Of a stretch of DNA of 64,000 nt, positions 23,329 through 35,337 are shown piece by piece. Source of the stretch: Brienomyrus brachyistius (taxonomy: Eukaryota > Chordata > Actinopteri > Osteoglossiformes > Mormyridae); assembly GCF_023856365.1 (NCBI RefSeq), contig NW_026042702.1, positions 1-64,000 on the forward strand. Reading direction: 5' to 3'. The notes under the pieces were generated by a model that saw only the letters and a list, made by a program, of their open reading frames with translations, did not search any database and was not told where the DNA came from. The first letter of the stretch is position 1. Each line of letters starts with the position of its first letter. The translations under genes were made by a program, and so were the position numbers.

Positions 23329-25170
23329 CTCTTTGGTGCAGGCCTCGGTACGGGGTTCGAGGCTGTGGCGCCTGGGGCCTGGCCATCTCTTCGGTGGGTG
23401 CCTCCCTGCGCCGGGGTGGCCTGTGTTTCCACCGGGGTGCCGCCGAGGGTGGGGGAGGGGTGGGGTGGGTTTTGGTGCTGGCAGTGCCCTGGAGGCCCCA
23501 GGTCCGCTCCTTCCCGCTCGGCGGGGGGGGCTGGGGTGCCTACTAAGGCAGCTGGTTAGCTGGCTTTCTTTTTCCAGGGGGTGAATAATCTGCCCCCTGG
23601 CCTTATGAATCCTAGCCCCTCTCCCCCCTCATTCACAACATGCCACGCACACATGTACGACCTCTGGGGGGGGGGGGGGGGGCGTATGCCGTGCATACTA
23701 CGGTGGGGAGGGCCATTTACGTGGCCTTACTCACTCTGTTGCGCGGCCTTCTGCCTCCCCGTTTTAATTGCACTTTAGTCATCACATACCAGTATACACA
23801 CGGGGCCTTGGGGGGCGGGGGCACTACTCAGAGGCTGGTGGTATCACTCGCCTCTGTGCTGCTGCCGCCCCCAAATTTTACTCACATCATATACAATGAG
23901 GGTCTTGATGGGGAGGAGATGTGGAGGAGAGCTGTTCACAAGCAGCGCTCCTCAACGCTTCCCCCGTCAATTTTAAATTCATCTTAGTTTCTCAACTGTC
24001 ATACTCACCCTTACACTACATACAGTCTCATACATCACCACACGCCTCCAACACTCTACCTTTCACACAGGTGCATGGGGGAGGAGAGTGGGAGGGTCTT
24101 CCTACTCCCCTGCTTCCTGCCGGGGGTGTGGGGGGGGCGCTTGGGTGGTCGCTCGGCTGGTGGCGCCCTGGGGTCGCGGCTGGTTGCATTCTCCCGCACG
24201 TCGGAGGGCAGTTCGGAGTAAATGGGCCTATGTCTTTTTGTCTCTGTGTGTGGGTGTCTGTGTATGTTGTGGGGATGTGTGTATGGTGTATGTGCATGGC
24301 TGCGAGGTGTGTTTGCGGGGTGTCTGTGTGGATGGTGGCGGCCTGGGTCCGTGCTTGCTGCTCCGTCCTGGGTGCGGTTGGTCTCCTGGGCATGGTTGCT
24401 GGCCCCTTTCCACTGGCTGGTGGCCCGGGGGGGGCTCGGGCCTCTCCAGCGTGGGTGAGGCTCTCTACTGGGAGCTGGTCGGCCCCCGGCCGCCTGGGGT
24501 CCTAGGGGCCCTGGCCTTAGCTCATACGGGAGTGGCCGCGCCCTCGCATTTGGGAACCCACCTCTGGTTCTTTGGGGCTCATGCCCTTTTGGCTGCGGGG
24601 GCTGCGTCTGGGACCTCCCTCCTCCCCCGGCTGGAGTGGAGGCATGGCTGTTATTGGGACGTGGGGCCCGGCTCTTCCGTGCTCTTTGGGTGCTGCGTAC
24701 GTCCTGGTCCTCCCGGGCCTGTCTCCGCCGACCTCTGGCTCTTGTGGGGTGTGGTTGCGGCGTCCCACCCTTGCTATTTAGTCCATTTCATGTTGAAAAC
24801 ACACGCACACAACACACGCACACAACACACGCACCCTAGCCTGCATCTCGCCTACACAATTGAGCACACATGCACTTATACTTGCATGCATCCATCCAAG
24901 CACACACTAAGATTTTATATGCTTGTATAGTTGTGTTACTTTCTTCACTTTTTAATTTTGTTTGTTCCTGAATTCATCCATTTCTGGATAATTTCACATT
25001 TCTGAATTTATCCACTCTTGACATGTTTCTCACTTATTCCTTTTTTCTTTTTCCTTCTTTTTTCCCTCCTAATCTGTCCCTCCTCTTCGGCCAGCTCACC
25101 CACTGCAAAATTTTGTATGTGTTCAAAATAAAATAAATAAATAAAATCAAATAAAATAAAATAAAGAAAT

Positions 25171-25913
25171 CGATTAACATGAGGAGTCTATACAGAGTTT
25201 ATAGAGCCCCTCATGGTAAAGCAAACATGTTTGGCAGAGCAGTGCATTCAGACCTCGATTCTGCTAAAGCTGCCGGACAAGACAAAGGCGAAAAAAAAGA
25301 AGAAGGTGGGGGTCAGTGCAGCAGTGGATAGTTCAGGTCCAGAAAGTAAAAATCCAGACCAAGATTTAGTTTCAACCAACCAGCTGAGTACTCTGAGTCT
25401 GTGGCACTTTACACAACTAGTTGTTTGAAACAAAATACAGGACTGGATTTTTACTCTCTGGACCTAAACTATCCACTTCTGGATCAGTGTCATTCTTAAA
25501 GTCGTGTTTCAACTTCTGGCAAAGTTCTCCCAGGAGCCCATCTCTGTTGTATGTACATTTGACATGTAATTCATTCCTGCCCAGATCCCTGACAAACAGT
25601 TGGAGGCAGAGTTACTTACTATCAGAGTATGTGAATTTATACACACACCAGCAGCTGTGACAGAATAAGATATTTCCTGTATACTGCTGCCACATAGTGG
25701 ACACAAGGAAGACTGCAATCAATTCTAAAATCAGTCAGTCAACATGCTACCGCCACAGACTATTATTGGGAAGTGATAAAACTTCAGGGAACAATATGAA
25801 TATAAAAATATAGATGTAGTAAGTATATTGTGCAAAATGTATCTTCATCTTAACTACGCTGAATGGTGGAGTGAGAGAGAGTGAGAGCCTGTCCCAGAGT
25901 AAGTGATCCTCAC
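25171..25913. other. Gene-free stretch, part repeats
   Basis: 25320-25480 contains an imperfect inverted repeat ('AGAAAGTAAAAATCCAGACC' opposite 'GGATTTTTACTCTCTGGACC'), a small palindromic element. Nothing coding. Confidence 0.35.
25330..25475. mobile_element. Small palindromic MITE-like element
   Basis: Left arm starts near 'CAGGTCCAGAAAGTAAAAAT' (25334) and right arm ends 'TTTTTACTCTCTGGACCTAA' (25470), complementary over about 20 bases, with 'AACCAACCAGCTGAGTACTC' between. No target duplication seen. Confidence 0.45.
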
Positions 25914-25953
25914 CTGGAGGCCCATCAGTGAAGAAGAGGATGAAGAGGAGCAT
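25914..25953 (-). CDS. CD300/pIgR-like receptor, signal-peptide exon
   Basis: ATG at 25953 followed by a hydrophobic leader (MLLFILFFTDGPP) and a consensus GT donor (GGTGAGGA) right after it. A 40-base first coding exon that holds most of a signal peptide is usual for fish CD300/CMRF35-like and pIgR-like genes. Upstream, 'CACTTCCT' on the plus strand (AGGAAGTG on the coding strand) is an ETS/PU.1-like site about 55 bases before the ATG. The Ig exons that could follow on this strand are not found between here and 19 kb in the window, so it either belongs to a damaged or further-left gene. Not certain. Confidence 0.4.
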
Positions 25954-26006
25954 CAGAGGAGCCTGAAGTGTGTATCGCTGACCTCAGATCTGTGGAGACT
26001 GACACT

Positions 26007-26014
26007 CACTTCCT
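26007..26014 (-). promoter_or_regulatory. ETS/PU.1-like site upstream of leader exon
   Basis: AGGAAGTG on the minus strand, about 54 bases 5' of the leader ATG. PU.1/ETS sites of this form drive many myeloid receptor genes. One site alone is weak evidence. Confidence 0.25.
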
Positions 26015-26228
26015 GACTCTCCATAACTTCACTGCCTCCCTTTTTCTGGGTTTTAAATGTTTAAAAATCATCCATCTATCTTTGATAAAAATAAACTGTT
26101 TGTGCACTGATACATTTTCTCTCTATTTCTTGTCTGTAATAAGGAAAACAGTTTGATGCTGCTTTTGTCCTGCTCTTACCAGGAATAAATATTTTGATTA
26201 CATCTAGAATCTTATTTTAGAAACATGA

Positions 26229-29200
26229 TCCATCCATCCATCCATCATCTCCCGCTTAATCCGGGGTCGGGTCGCGGGGGCAGCAGCCTCAGCAGGGAGA
26301 CCCAGACTTCCCTCTCCCCGGCCACTTCGTCTAGCTCCTCTGGGGGGACCCCGAGGCGTTCCCAGGCCAGCCGAGAGGCATAGTCTCTCCAGCGTGTCCT
26401 GGGTCTTCCCCGGGGTCTCCTCCCAGTGGGACATGCCCGGAATACCTCCCCAGGGAGGCGTCCCGGAGGCATCCTGATCAGATGCCCGAGCCACCTCATC
26501 TGGCTCCTCTCGATGCGGAGGAGCAGCGGCTCTACTCTGAGTCCCTCCCGAATGACTGAGCTCCTCACCCTATCTCTAAGGGAGAGCCCAGCCACCCTGC
26601 GGAGGAAACTCATTTTGGCCGCTTGTACCCGCGATCTCGTTCTTTCGGTCACTACCCAAAGCTCATGACCATAGGTGAGGGTAGGAACGTAGATCGACTG
26701 GTAAATCGAGAGCTTCGCCTTTTGGCTCAGCTCTCTCTTCACCATGACAGACCGATGCAGCGCCCGCATGACTGCTGACGCCGCACCGATCCGCCTGTCG
26801 ATCTCCCGCTCCATCGTTCCCCCACTCGTGAACAAGATCCCGAGATACTTAAATTCCTCCACTTGGGGGAGGACCCCATCCCCAACCCGGAGAGAGCACT
26901 CTACCCTTTTCCGGCTGAGAACCATGGTCTCGGATTTGGAGGTGCTGATTCTCATCCCAGCCGCTTCGCACTCGGCTGCGAACTGCTCCAGCGAGAGCTG
27001 AAGGTCACGGCTCGATGAGGCCAACAGAACCACATCATCCGCAAAAAGCAGAGACCTAATCCTGAGGTCACCGAACCGGACGCCCTCAACGCCCTGGCTG
27101 CGCCTAGAAATTCTGTCCATAAAAACTATGAACAGAATCGGTGACAAAGGGCAGCCCTGACGGAGTCCAACCCTCACCAGAAACGAGTCCGACTTATTGC
27201 CGCCCATGCGGACCAAACTCTGGCACCGGTCATACAGGGACCGAACCGCCCTTAAAAGGGAGCCCGGTACCCCATACTCCCGGAGCACTCCCCACAGGAC
27301 CCCACGAGGGACACGGTCGAATGCCTTTTCCAAGTCCACAAAACACATGTAGACTGGTCGGGCAAACTCCCATGAACCCTCCAGAACCCTGCTGAGAGTA
27401 TAGAGCTGGTCCACTGTTCCACGGCCAGGGCGAAAACCACACTGCTCCTCCTGAATCCGAGGTTCGACAATCCGGCGGACCCTCCTTTCCAGGACCCCCG
27501 AATAGACCTTACCAGGGAGGCTGAGGAGTGTGATCCCCCTGTAGTTGGAGCACACCCTCCGGTCCCCCTTCTTAAAGAGGGGGACCACCACCCCGGTCTG
27601 CCAGTCCAGAGGTACTGCCCCCGATGTCCACGCGATGCTGCAGATGCGTGTCAACCAGGACAGCCCCGCAGCATCCAGAGCCTTGAGGAACTCTGGGCGA
27701 ATCTCGTCCACCCCCGGGGCCCGGCCGCCGAGGAGCTTTTTGACCACCTCAGCGACCTCCACCCCCGAGATAGGCGAGTCCACCCCCAAGTCCCCACACT
27801 CTGCTTCCATATTGGAAGGCGTGTCGGTGGGATTGAGGAGGTCTTCGAAGTACTCCCTCCACCGACCCAAAACGTCCCGAGCTGAGGTCAGCAGCGCACC
27901 ATCCCCACCATAAATAGTGTTGATGCTGCACCGCTTTCCCGCCCGGAGCCGCCGGATGGTGGACCAGAATCTCCTCGAAGCCGTCCGGAAGTCGTTCTCC
28001 ATGGCCTCACCAAACTCCTCCCACACCCGAGTTTTTGCCTCAGCGACCGCCAAAGCCGCATTCCGCTTGGCCTGCCGGTAGCCGTCAGCTGCGTCTGGAG
28101 TCCCACAGGCCAGAAAGGCCCGATAAGACTCCTTCTTCAGCTTGACGGCATCCCTTACCACCGGTGTCCACCAGCGGGTTCGGGGATTACCGCCGCGACA
28201 GGCACCGACCACCTTGCGGCCGCAGCTCCGGTCAGCCGCCTCCACAATGGAGGCACGGAACATGGCCCATTCGGACTCAATGTCCCCCGCCTCCCCCGGG
28301 ATATGGGAGAAGTTCTGCTGGAGGTAGGAGTTGAAACTCTCCCTGACAGGGGATTCCGCCAGACGTTCCCAGCAGACCCTCACTATACGCTTGGGCCTGC
28401 CAGGCCTGGCCGGCTTCCTCCCCCACCAGCGGAGCCAACCCACCACCAGGTAGTGATCGGTTGACAGCTCCGCCCCTCTCTTCACCCGAGTGTCCAAAAC
28501 ATGCGGCCGCAAGTCCGACGACACGACTACAAAGTCGATCATCGAACTGCGGCCTAGGGTGTCCTGGTGCCAAGTACACATATGGACACCCTTATGCTTG
28601 AACATGGTGTTCATTATGGACAGTCCGTGACGAGCACAGAAGTCCAATAACAAAACACCGCTCGGGTTCAGATCGGGGGGGCCGTTCCTCCCAATCACGC
28701 CCCTCCAGGTCTCACTGTCGCTGCCCACGTGAGCATTGAAGTCCCCCAGCAGAACAAGGGAGTCCCCAGGAGGAGCGCTCTCCAACACCCCTTCCAAGGA
28801 CTCCAAAAAGGGTGGGTATTCCGAACTGCTGTTTGGCGCATAAGCGCAAACAACAGTCAGGACCCGTCTCCCCACCCGAAGGCGGAGGGAGGCTACCCTC
28901 TCGTCCACTGCGGTAAACCCCAATGTACAGGCGCCCAGCCTGGGGGCAATAAGTATGCCCACGCCCGCTCGGCGCCTCTCCCCGCGGGCAACTCCAGAGT
29001 GGAAAAGGGTCCAACCCCCCTCAAGGAGACTGGTTCCAGAGCCCAAGCCGTGCGTCGAGGTGAGTCCGACTATATCTAGCCGGAACTTCACAACCTCGCG
29101 CACCAGCTCGGGCTCTTTCCCCATCAGAGAGGTGACATTCCATGTCCCTAGAGCTAGCTTCTGCAGCCGAGGATCGGACCGCCAAGGTCCCCGCCTTTGG

Positions 29201-29594
29201 CCGCCGCCCAGATCACTTCGCACCCGACTCCTATGGCCCCTCCCATGGGTGGTGAGCCCATTGGAGGGGGGACCCACGTGCCTTGTTCGGGCTGCGCCCA
29301 ACCAGGCCCCATGGATGTAGGCCTGGCCGCCAGGCGCTCGCCATCGAGCCCCACCCCCAGGCCTGGCTCCAGGGGGGGGCCCCGGTGACCCGCGTCCGGG
29401 CAAGGGAAAACGTGGTTCCAATATTTTTCTCATCATAAGGGGTTTTTGAGCCGTGCTTCGTCTGGTTCCTCACCCAGGACCTGTTTGCCTTGGGTGACCC
29501 TACCAGGGGCATAAAGCCCCAGACAACATAGCTCCTGGGATCATTGTAACACGCAAACCCCTCCACCACGATAAGGTGTCGGCTCCAGGAGGGG
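26229..29594 (-). mobile_element. Rex3 (RTE-clade) non-LTR retrotransposon, full length
   Basis: Minus-strand element with short 5' leader (about 158 bases, 'CACCTTATCGTGGTGGAGG'), one uninterrupted ORF, a very short 3' UTR and a (GGAT)n 3' repeat typical of RTE elements. Flanked by a perfect 11-base duplication TAGAAACATGA (26218-26228 and 29595-29605). Both binding sites of the standard Rex3 RT primers are present (27138-27158 and 27584-27603), which fixes the family. Intact ORF, perfect target duplication and complete 5' end indicate a recent insertion that may still be mobile. Confidence 0.95.
26245..29436 (-). CDS. Rex3 endonuclease-reverse transcriptase polyprotein
   Basis: 1063 residues without a stop. 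N-terminal ~90 residues are Gly/Pro/Arg-rich. An apurinic-type endonuclease follows (about 95-325) with 'GTWNVTSL' (97), 'VCAYAP', the catalytic 'GDFNAHVG' (231) and 'STDHYLV' (316), holding the Asn, Asp and His residues of the active site. Reverse transcriptase is at about 560-830: '[11 protein letters not shown]' (690), '[10 protein letters not shown]' (747) and the catalytic 'FADD' (778). The C-terminal part includes '[10 protein letters not shown]', a motif usual in RTE proteins. It would bind its own RNA, nick DNA and prime cDNA on the target. I chose the first of two adjacent ATGs. All catalytic residues I can check are present. Confidence 0.93.
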   Translation of the reverse strand: MMRKILEPRFPLPGRGSPGPPPGARPGGGARWRAPGGQAYIHGAWLGAARTRHVGPPSNGLTTHGRGHRSRVRSDLGGGQRRGPWRSDPRLQKLALGTWNVTSLMGKEPELVREVVKFRLDIVGLTSTHGLGSGTSLLEGGWTLFHSGVARGERRRAGVGILIAPRLGACTLGFTAVDERVASLRLRVGRRVLTVVCAYAPNSSSEYPPFLESLEGVLESAPPGDSLVLLGDFNAHVGSDSETWRGVIGRNGPPDLNPSGVLLLDFCARHGLSIMNTMFKHKGVHMCTWHQDTLGRSSMIDFVVVSSDLRPHVLDTRVKRGAELSTDHYLVVGWLRWWGRKPARPGRPKRIVRVCWERLAESPVRESFNSYLQQNFSHIPGEAGDIESEWAMFRASIVEAADRSCGRKVVGACRGGNPRTRWWTPVVRDAVKLKKESYRAFLACGTPDAADGYRQAKRNAALAVAEAKTRVWEEFGEAMENDFRTASRRFWSTIRRLRAGKRCSINTIYGGDGALLTSARDVLGRWREYFEDLLNPTDTPSNMEAECGDLGVDSPISGVEVAEVVKKLLGGRAPGVDEIRPEFLKALDAAGLSWLTRICSIAWTSGAVPLDWQTGVVVPLFKKGDRRVCSNYRGITLLSLPGKVYSGVLERRVRRIVEPRIQEEQCGFRPGRGTVDQLYTLSRVLEGSWEFARPVYMCFVDLEKAFDRVPRGVLWGVLREYGVPGSLLRAVRSLYDRCQSLVRMGGNKSDSFLVRVGLRQGCPLSPILFIVFMDRISRRSQGVEGVRFGDLRIRSLLFADDVVLLASSSRDLQLSLEQFAAECEAAGMRISTSKSETMVLSRKRVECSLRVGDGVLPQVEEFKYLGILFTSGGTMEREIDRRIGAASAVMRALHRSVMVKRELSQKAKLSIYQSIYVPTLTYGHELWVVTERTRSRVQAAKMSFLRRVAGLSLRDRVRSSVIREGLRVEPLLLRIERSQMRWLGHLIRMPPGRLPGEVFRACPTGRRPRGRPRTRWRDYASRLAWERLGVPPEELDEVAGEREVWVSLLRLLPPRPDPGLSGR

Positions 29595-29605
29595 TAGAAA
29601 CATGA

Positions 29606-31336
29606 TTTCATAGCAAAATTATTGATAGCTGGCCTTCACAGTGAATCATTCATGCTCACAGTTTAAACTACAAACAAATTAATCAAATAAGTCTAGTTCT
29701 TTTCTAAACTGTTACTTCCTCATATTGCAAATGAGCAAAGAGCAGTGAAATCAGACTTATTCTGAACAGCAGAAATGTCGTCATACAGGATGTGAGTGTG
29801 AGACTCTGCAGAAACACTGTGTGCCGCATACAGAGGGTCTGACCTCAGGCCTTTGTTTCAGTCTTTATTATGTTTTATACAGTTTTAAAATGTCACTGCA
29901 GTAGGTCCTTTTAATATCTGTGGATCAGTACAAATCAAGAAGTCCATTAGGAAGGTGTCTGTATGACAGGGGCGGGGGTGTCCAGAGGGGAAGGGGGGCA
30001 AAGTCAGGTGATTCACTTCATCTGGGTCTTATCAGCAGTCCTGTCAGACTGAGTGCTGTTTGTCTTTCTCTCAGCACCACAATGGTGTTTCACACATAAT
30101 GGGGTCCGTGGGCGTCCTCAGTCATTTTCAGGCTTTCAAAGCTCATCAATCATAAAAAGTCACATGGATCTGACACTCTGACACTGTTATATTCATTTGT
30201 TTAAATTCAATGAAAATACTATATATTACAGCTAGTTGGTGGATCCGTCTGCTCTTTATCTGCTCCTGACTGGCATACCTGGGTCTCTTTACAGTGCTTC
30301 CCTGAAGCATCAGAACCATTTATAAGGGAATCTATGTGTGGCTGCCCTCTAGTGGATAAACAAAATTCAGCTACTTACATAGTTTGACTGTATTTCCCTC
30401 CTAGTTTAGTTTAGTTCCTAATTTAATCTATCTGATGAAGCTGAAGGCAGAGATGGAAATTAGTTTAGTCATGACTTCAGACAAGGGATTCTGTACAATC
30501 AGAGATGGAGCTGCTGGTTGGGCTGGTCATCTTTTTCTGACTGATGTAGCTCTGGATGTAAAGTTGCAAACTGCTTAATATGTATCAATCTGTTTTATAA
30601 TGTTCACACAAAAAAGTGCTTTTAATGTGTTTGCACCTTGTATCTCCCACAATGTGCTTCTGCATTTGATTCCTTCTTGACTTGGAGGTAAAGAGATTTA
30701 ACTGGATGGATTTTACTTTTGTGAAGCACTATAGTCCAAAGCTGAACTGATTATTCAAAGCTTTCTGGTTTTTAAGTAAAACTACTTCATTTAAATTATC
30801 TGTAACCCACTTTGCGCCTTTCTAGACTCAACAAAGCATCATTGCCAACAAAATATGTTACAATTAAATCAGGTAAAGAAGTTTCATTTGGAATTTACTG
30901 ATCCAGGTTTTCAGAACCATGGACAGCAACTAGATTTACTGTCATTTAATGGGATTGAAAGCAGAAAACACAGGGATGTTTTCATTTGATGTTGTCTTTC
31001 TTTTTACTTTTGATATGCCGTCTTCCTCCTTAGTTGATATGTGAGGCTGCTGTCAGCTGAGACAAACTGGTGTGATTTGTGATTGGATTGGATGGTGGTG
31101 TGATTGGAGCGATAAGTGGGCGGTCCTGATTTAATGCGTACATCACCCTCTAAAAGAGTCCCTGATTGGTGGGCCCTGACAAGGAGGCGTGACCTAATAA
31201 CCCCAAACCGTTTAAGTTTGTGGAATTTGTTTTTAATAATAACCAATTTCATAAAAATACTAAATGTTTTGTAAAGTATCAATTTATTAATCATGTATTA
31301 AAACAAATAATGACCAGTATAAAAGACATATACAAA
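29606..31336. other. Intergenic or intronic region of the receptor locus
   Basis: 29763-29875 is a segment repeated at 38974-39068 with small differences; on the minus strand it contains 'CACATCCTGTATGAC', a style of sequence seen upstream of fish CD300-like genes, so it may be a duplicated promoter region. No exon supported elsewhere here. Confidence 0.4.
29763..29875. repeat. Locus-specific repeat, copy 1
   Basis: About 110 bases shared with 38974-39068 (a 17-base deletion and a few substitutions there). Both copies lie on the outer sides of the receptor exon group. Confidence 0.7.
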
Positions 31337-31837
31337 ACTATGCAAAAGTCTTGGGCCGTCAAATAAAATGATGTTCATCTTGGTCTAGAATTATAATATT
31401 TTGTCCATCAAAGAGTGGCAGCCCAGTCATTTCAAAATCTCTTCTAAGTCAGTACAGCATTTGCACCAACCATCTAATACACCCATATATTTTTGACTTG
31501 ACCATTAACACAACTCCTATGGCTAATCAATACATCATTAACATTTGTTTAATAATTAAATTAATTAAGCGAGCTGGTGGTGAAATTTAACAAATACATG
31601 GAATGGCTGAGGTGCCCCTGAGGAGAGATTTTGTAACCAAAGCGTGGTTCATCTAGTGATCCAACAAGGCATCAGCAACTTTTTGGAGAAAAGGAGAAAT
31701 TCTTGTTAGTTTTTATTGTGTTACTTTTAATTTGCATATATTTTAATGATAATTGTGTTTTAGTTCTGAGCAAATATACAAAACCCAGATAAATAGCATT
31801 AAACATTTTCTTTGATGGCCCAAGACTTTTGCATAGT
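31337..31837. mobile_element. Tc1/mariner-type MITE
   Basis: About 500 bases with 20-base inverted ends: 'ACTATGCAAAAGTCTTGGGC' at the left and its complement at the right (near-perfect through about 24 bases). The interior is AT-rich with no transposase. Confidence 0.8.
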
Positions 31838-32039
31838 ACCGCATTTTTTCAGAATTAATAGACAATTTAATAAAATCCAGTCTAACCTTCACTAGTTAAC
31901 TATTATTAAACATTAACCAGCAAGTGGCAGCAAAGCGCTTGTGAATAAGTGGCCAATACGTGGTTGTACAGGTTCCCAACAGATAATCCAACACTGCAGA
32001 TCAACCTCTCTGTGTTTAACTGACTCTCTTGCTATGACT

Positions 32040-33895
32040 GTACAGACTTAGCAGGGTCAAGTGAAAGAGGCCTCACTGCAGTTAACATAACCGTGTACCT
32101 CGGCCGGTTGGGGAGGTTCTTACCATCTGTCCGCAGGGGGTCCCTGCTTTTGGGGTATCCACTCTGCGGGGGGGGGGGGGGGGGGGATCCAATAGAGGAG
32201 GAGGAGGGACTCAACCTGGATGTCTTTTGTCTTATGCAGTCTGAGAGTTGACTGAATGCTGGGGCGGGGGTAGTTTTTCCTCTGTGGTGGGGTGTCTTGG
32301 GCTCTGTGGGGCCCGCTGATGCCACTGCCTTTGGCCCCGGTCTGGATGGGCCTGGGCCCCCCACCTTGGATGGATTTCGGGGGGGGGGGGGGGGGGGGGG
32401 TGCCTATGGGGGTCAGCGGGGGAGCTGGCTCCAGAGGGGGGGGGAATTTGGCCCCCCGCCATTCCTTTCCTCCCCATCCCGAAGTGCCTCCCTTCTCCCG
32501 CTCCATCACACCACCACACATGTAGGGCTTTGAGGTGCAGGTGCGTTGCTGGGATACAGGGGAAGTATCCCTCCTCTGTCCCCTCGCGACCACATGTACC
32601 TCATTCATACACTACAACGTAGACACTCTCATTACTTACTCTCTCACAACACATACATTTAGGGCCTTGGGGGTGGGCACACAGAATGGCATCCAGAGGG
32701 CGGTCTGTTCATTCAGCCTTACCTCTGGTGCCAGGGCCCACATCTCAATTTTAATCACACATAGACATTGAGGGTTCTGGGGAGGGGCTGAGCTAACACC
32801 AGCTGTTGGTCGGCAGGGGATGGTTATCGCTATGCCCTTCACCTGTTTTAAAAGCACTTTAGAACAACACGCACCAACAACACATCTGAGCGGGCGAAGG
32901 GGGGCATGGGGTCTTTTCACACCCCCGTTCCCTGTTCGCCATTTGGGGCTGGGGGCTGAGAGGAAGAGCTGTGGCCCCGCCGCCACACTCCCTGCCGGTG
33001 GATGGGGCCCCCGGCCGCTGGTGCGTTGGTGGTTCTCGATGTCCAGGGCTGGGTGCTTGGGTGGGTGCTGGCTCACCCTCGGCGGTTGCCTGGCGGGGTC
33101 TGGCCCTCCTGGCTCTGTCGGCCCTTGCTGGGGGGTGGGGGGGCCCTTGGATCTCTGGGCCCAGGGCCTGGTCTGTTCTGGTGGGGCCGGCCGCCGGCGG
33201 AGCTTGCGGGCTCAGCGCCACGGCCCCCTGGGGCTCCTGCACTGTGGCTGCCGGATGGCCTCCCTCCGGAGCTCTCCTCTGCCCTTTTCTGGGTGAGGGA
33301 TGCTATTCTCCCTGCGGTGGTCCTCCGGGGGCTCCCATGCCCTGGGGGGCCTCTGGATGTCTGGGGTCCGGGCCTCCTCCGTGTCTGCTTCATGTCCTGA
33401 GGGATGGGGCTGTGGCTCCCCACACACACTACTAGACATTTACATGGAGAAACCTTTTGAACACCGGCGCGCTCACAGATACAGGTGTGCACACAGGGGT
33501 ACAAACAGGTTCTCACAGACACAAACAGGAGTACAAACAGGTTCTCACAGACACACGCAGGTGTACAAACAGGTTCTCACAGATACAAGCAGGTGTACAA
33601 ACAGGTTCTCACAGATACACGCAGGTGTACAAACAGGTTGTCACAAACACACACTGTCTTTATCGGCTGTTGCTCCTTAACATGCTCATTGTGATTCGTA
33701 CAGATGTTGGTTGTTGTTTTCTCTCAGCAGGTATTGAAGCAGATTATCTGTGGTTTTCTTTCTTCTTAATTGTTTTTCTCTTTTCCCTCCCTCCCTCTCT
33801 ATTTACCTTCCTCTCCGTTTTCGTCCTTCTGTCCCCCCCTCTCTCCTTCTCCCTCTCTTGAGGAAATAAATAAAAATAAATAGAAATAAAGTAGT
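32040..33895 (+). mobile_element. L1-like LINE 3' region, 5'-truncated
   Basis: GC-rich region with G-runs (32168-32186, 32380-32400), CT-rich stretches and a tail of AATAAA units (33863-33890), built like the 3' region of the L1-like element at 22.4-25.2 kb (for example short 'AACACACGCAC' tracts before a pyrimidine-rich stretch and A-rich end). No RT sequence remains. Long open frames within are Pro/Gly/Arg-rich artefacts. Confidence 0.5.
33488..33650 (+). repeat. 32-base minisatellite, about five units
   Basis: Units of 'GTACAAACAGGTTCTCACAG' plus a variable 12 bases. Lies inside the LINE 3' region. Confidence 0.8.
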
Positions 33896-33921
33896 CCTCC
33901 GCAGAGGGGGGGTGGTGGAGG

Positions 33922-33924
<3 letters not shown>

Positions 33925-33961
<37 letters not shown>

Positions 33962-33967
33962 TATATA
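33925..33967. repeat. (TA)n microsatellite
   Basis: Uninterrupted TA dinucleotides directly after the LINE tail. Confidence 0.9.
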
Positions 33968-34246
33968 ACCATTTATTTCCAGCTTGTCTGACTCATTCTG
34001 CTCCACGAAGGTCATCTCCTCTGCCAGCTTCCTCTAACACAGGGAGACCCTCTGCTTCTCTCTGATTGGTTCCCGCTTTCTACAGGAGGTCCAGTGCAGC
34101 TGAATGGTGATGATGGTGCAAATCAGATAAAACACACCAGTCCCAGCTTTCAGTACAGCATCCAGAACCTGCTCCCACCTGTCAGACATCAGTGTGTCTG
34201 TCAGTCACACGTATCACAATTAAACCTGAAGAACAGAAGAGTGAAT

Positions 34247-34381
34247 CTATTCTGACTGAAGTAAAACCATCTTGATGATCAACAGCAGCACCGATAAGCC
34301 CAGTCCTACATGCAGAGCCAGCTGGACCAAAGAGCTGAATAAGAGGGTGGATTTGAACAGTAAAGTCTTACGTGCTTTATA
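34247..34381 (-). CDS. CD300/pIgR-like receptor, transmembrane exon
   Basis: On the minus strand, after a possible acceptor 'CTATAAAG', the frame reads KARKTLLFKSTLL, then 'LALHVGLGLSVLLLIIKMVLL' (21 residues would be a full membrane helix), ending in a stop at 34247-34249 three residues later. A single-pass segment with a Lys just inside, after Ig exons on the same strand (35.8-36.8 kb), fits the juxtamembrane/TM exon of a CD300 or pIgR-like protein. The cytoplasmic tail would be very short, with no ITIM, suggesting an adaptor-dependent or soluble-competing form. The acceptor is weak, so the boundaries are uncertain. Confidence 0.45.
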   Translation of the reverse strand, partial: YKARKTLLFKSTLLFSSLVQLALHVGLGLSVLLLIIKMVLLQSE

Positions 34382-35009
34382 GCAACACGGTACAGCCATC
34401 TGTACTACTGTATTACACAGGTTACATGTGAGGAACAGGAGACATTAACAAAGAGCATGAAAATAGCTAGAGATTATCACACAACATGTTACACTATTTT
34501 GTAAAAACAGGCCTGCAGTCGTTCCCCAGCAGCATAGGGCACAAGGCAAGGGCTCACCCTGGATGGGATGGGATCTCAAGTTTATTATTAATAAAATAAA
34601 ATAAAAAATAATATCTTTTTCTCTTAAAATTAAAATGACAGTTTCCCATTACTGTGTGATCAGGTAAATGCTGCTAGCTGGATCCCCACACTACTGTAAA
34701 TGCTGCTGAATGCTTACCTCAGTTTTTCATTATCCCCTCCTTCTTCATCATGTGCAGAGAAAAGGAGAGCAGTGGAAACAGGAGAAAGGATCGTTAATAA
34801 AAAGCAGTGCTCTGTTAGTCAATAAAGACTAAGAAAAGGTCACTCTTGAAACTGAAATATAAATTATGAAAGGTATTCTACAGAGAAAATGATTAGATGG
34901 AGAACAATGAATTAGTGTCATGACCAAAGTATTCACATCCCACGGCACTGATAGTGAACAGGTGAGATAAATGATTTTATTAACATATTATAATGTATTT
35001 ATTGTAGCA

Positions 35010-35337
35010 GGGTGGCACGGTGGTGCAGTGGTTTGCAATGTCACCTCACACCTCTGGCACGTGTGCTCAAGTCTCTACCAGAGTTCTGTGTGTGTGGAGT
35101 TTGCATGTTCTCCCCGTGTCATTGTGGGGTTTCCTCCAGGTACTCTGATTTCCCCCCACAGTCCAAAAACATGCTGAGGCTAATTGGAGTTGTCAAATTG
35201 CCGGTAGGTGTGCTTGTGCGAGAGAATGGAGTGTGAGTGTGTCCTGCAATGGGTTGGCACCCTGTCATGGAACGTACCCTGCCTTGCGCCCATAGGGACC
35301 CTGAATTAGACAAGCAGTTTCAGACAATGGATGGATG
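35010..35337 (+). repeat. V-SINE/DANA-like SINE
   Basis: Same family as 11461-11812: head 'GGTGCAGTGGTTTGCAATG', conserved domain with 'GTTTGCATGTTCTCCCC', and (GGAT)n end. More diverged. Confidence 0.8.

Larger units (their letters stand above)
19300..25170 (+). mobile_element. L1-like LINE, internally deleted, with LTR insertion
   Basis: Order on the plus strand: coiled-coil ORF1 part (19370-19684), SINE-tail insertion (19760-19866), ORF1 RNA-binding part (19867-20210), then directly reverse-transcriptase sequence (about 20226-21540) and a thumb/C-terminal part to about 22350. The apurinic endonuclease that should open ORF2 is missing, so ORF1 and RT are fused by a deletion. A GC-rich 3' region with long G-runs follows (22357-24780), split by a solo LTR, and ends in an A-rich tail with AATAAA units (25128-25165). 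Multiple stops make both ORFs dead. Its exact end points are approximate. Confidence 0.7.

Noticed and set aside
22307..24930. Gly/Trp/Leu-rich frames up to 280 codons
   Set aside because: They lie in the GC-rich LINE 3' region with G-runs; no domain, several frames open at once.
26426..29388. Plus-strand frames opposite the Rex3 ORF
   Set aside because: Shadows of a GC-rich coding strand; Rex3 motifs fix the minus strand as coding.
32032..33522. Pro/Gly/Arg-rich frames on both strands
   Set aside because: Same reason: LINE 3' GC-rich sequence with overlapping open frames.
33488..33650. CRISPR-like array (32-base units)
   Set aside because: Contiguous minisatellite within a LINE 3' end.
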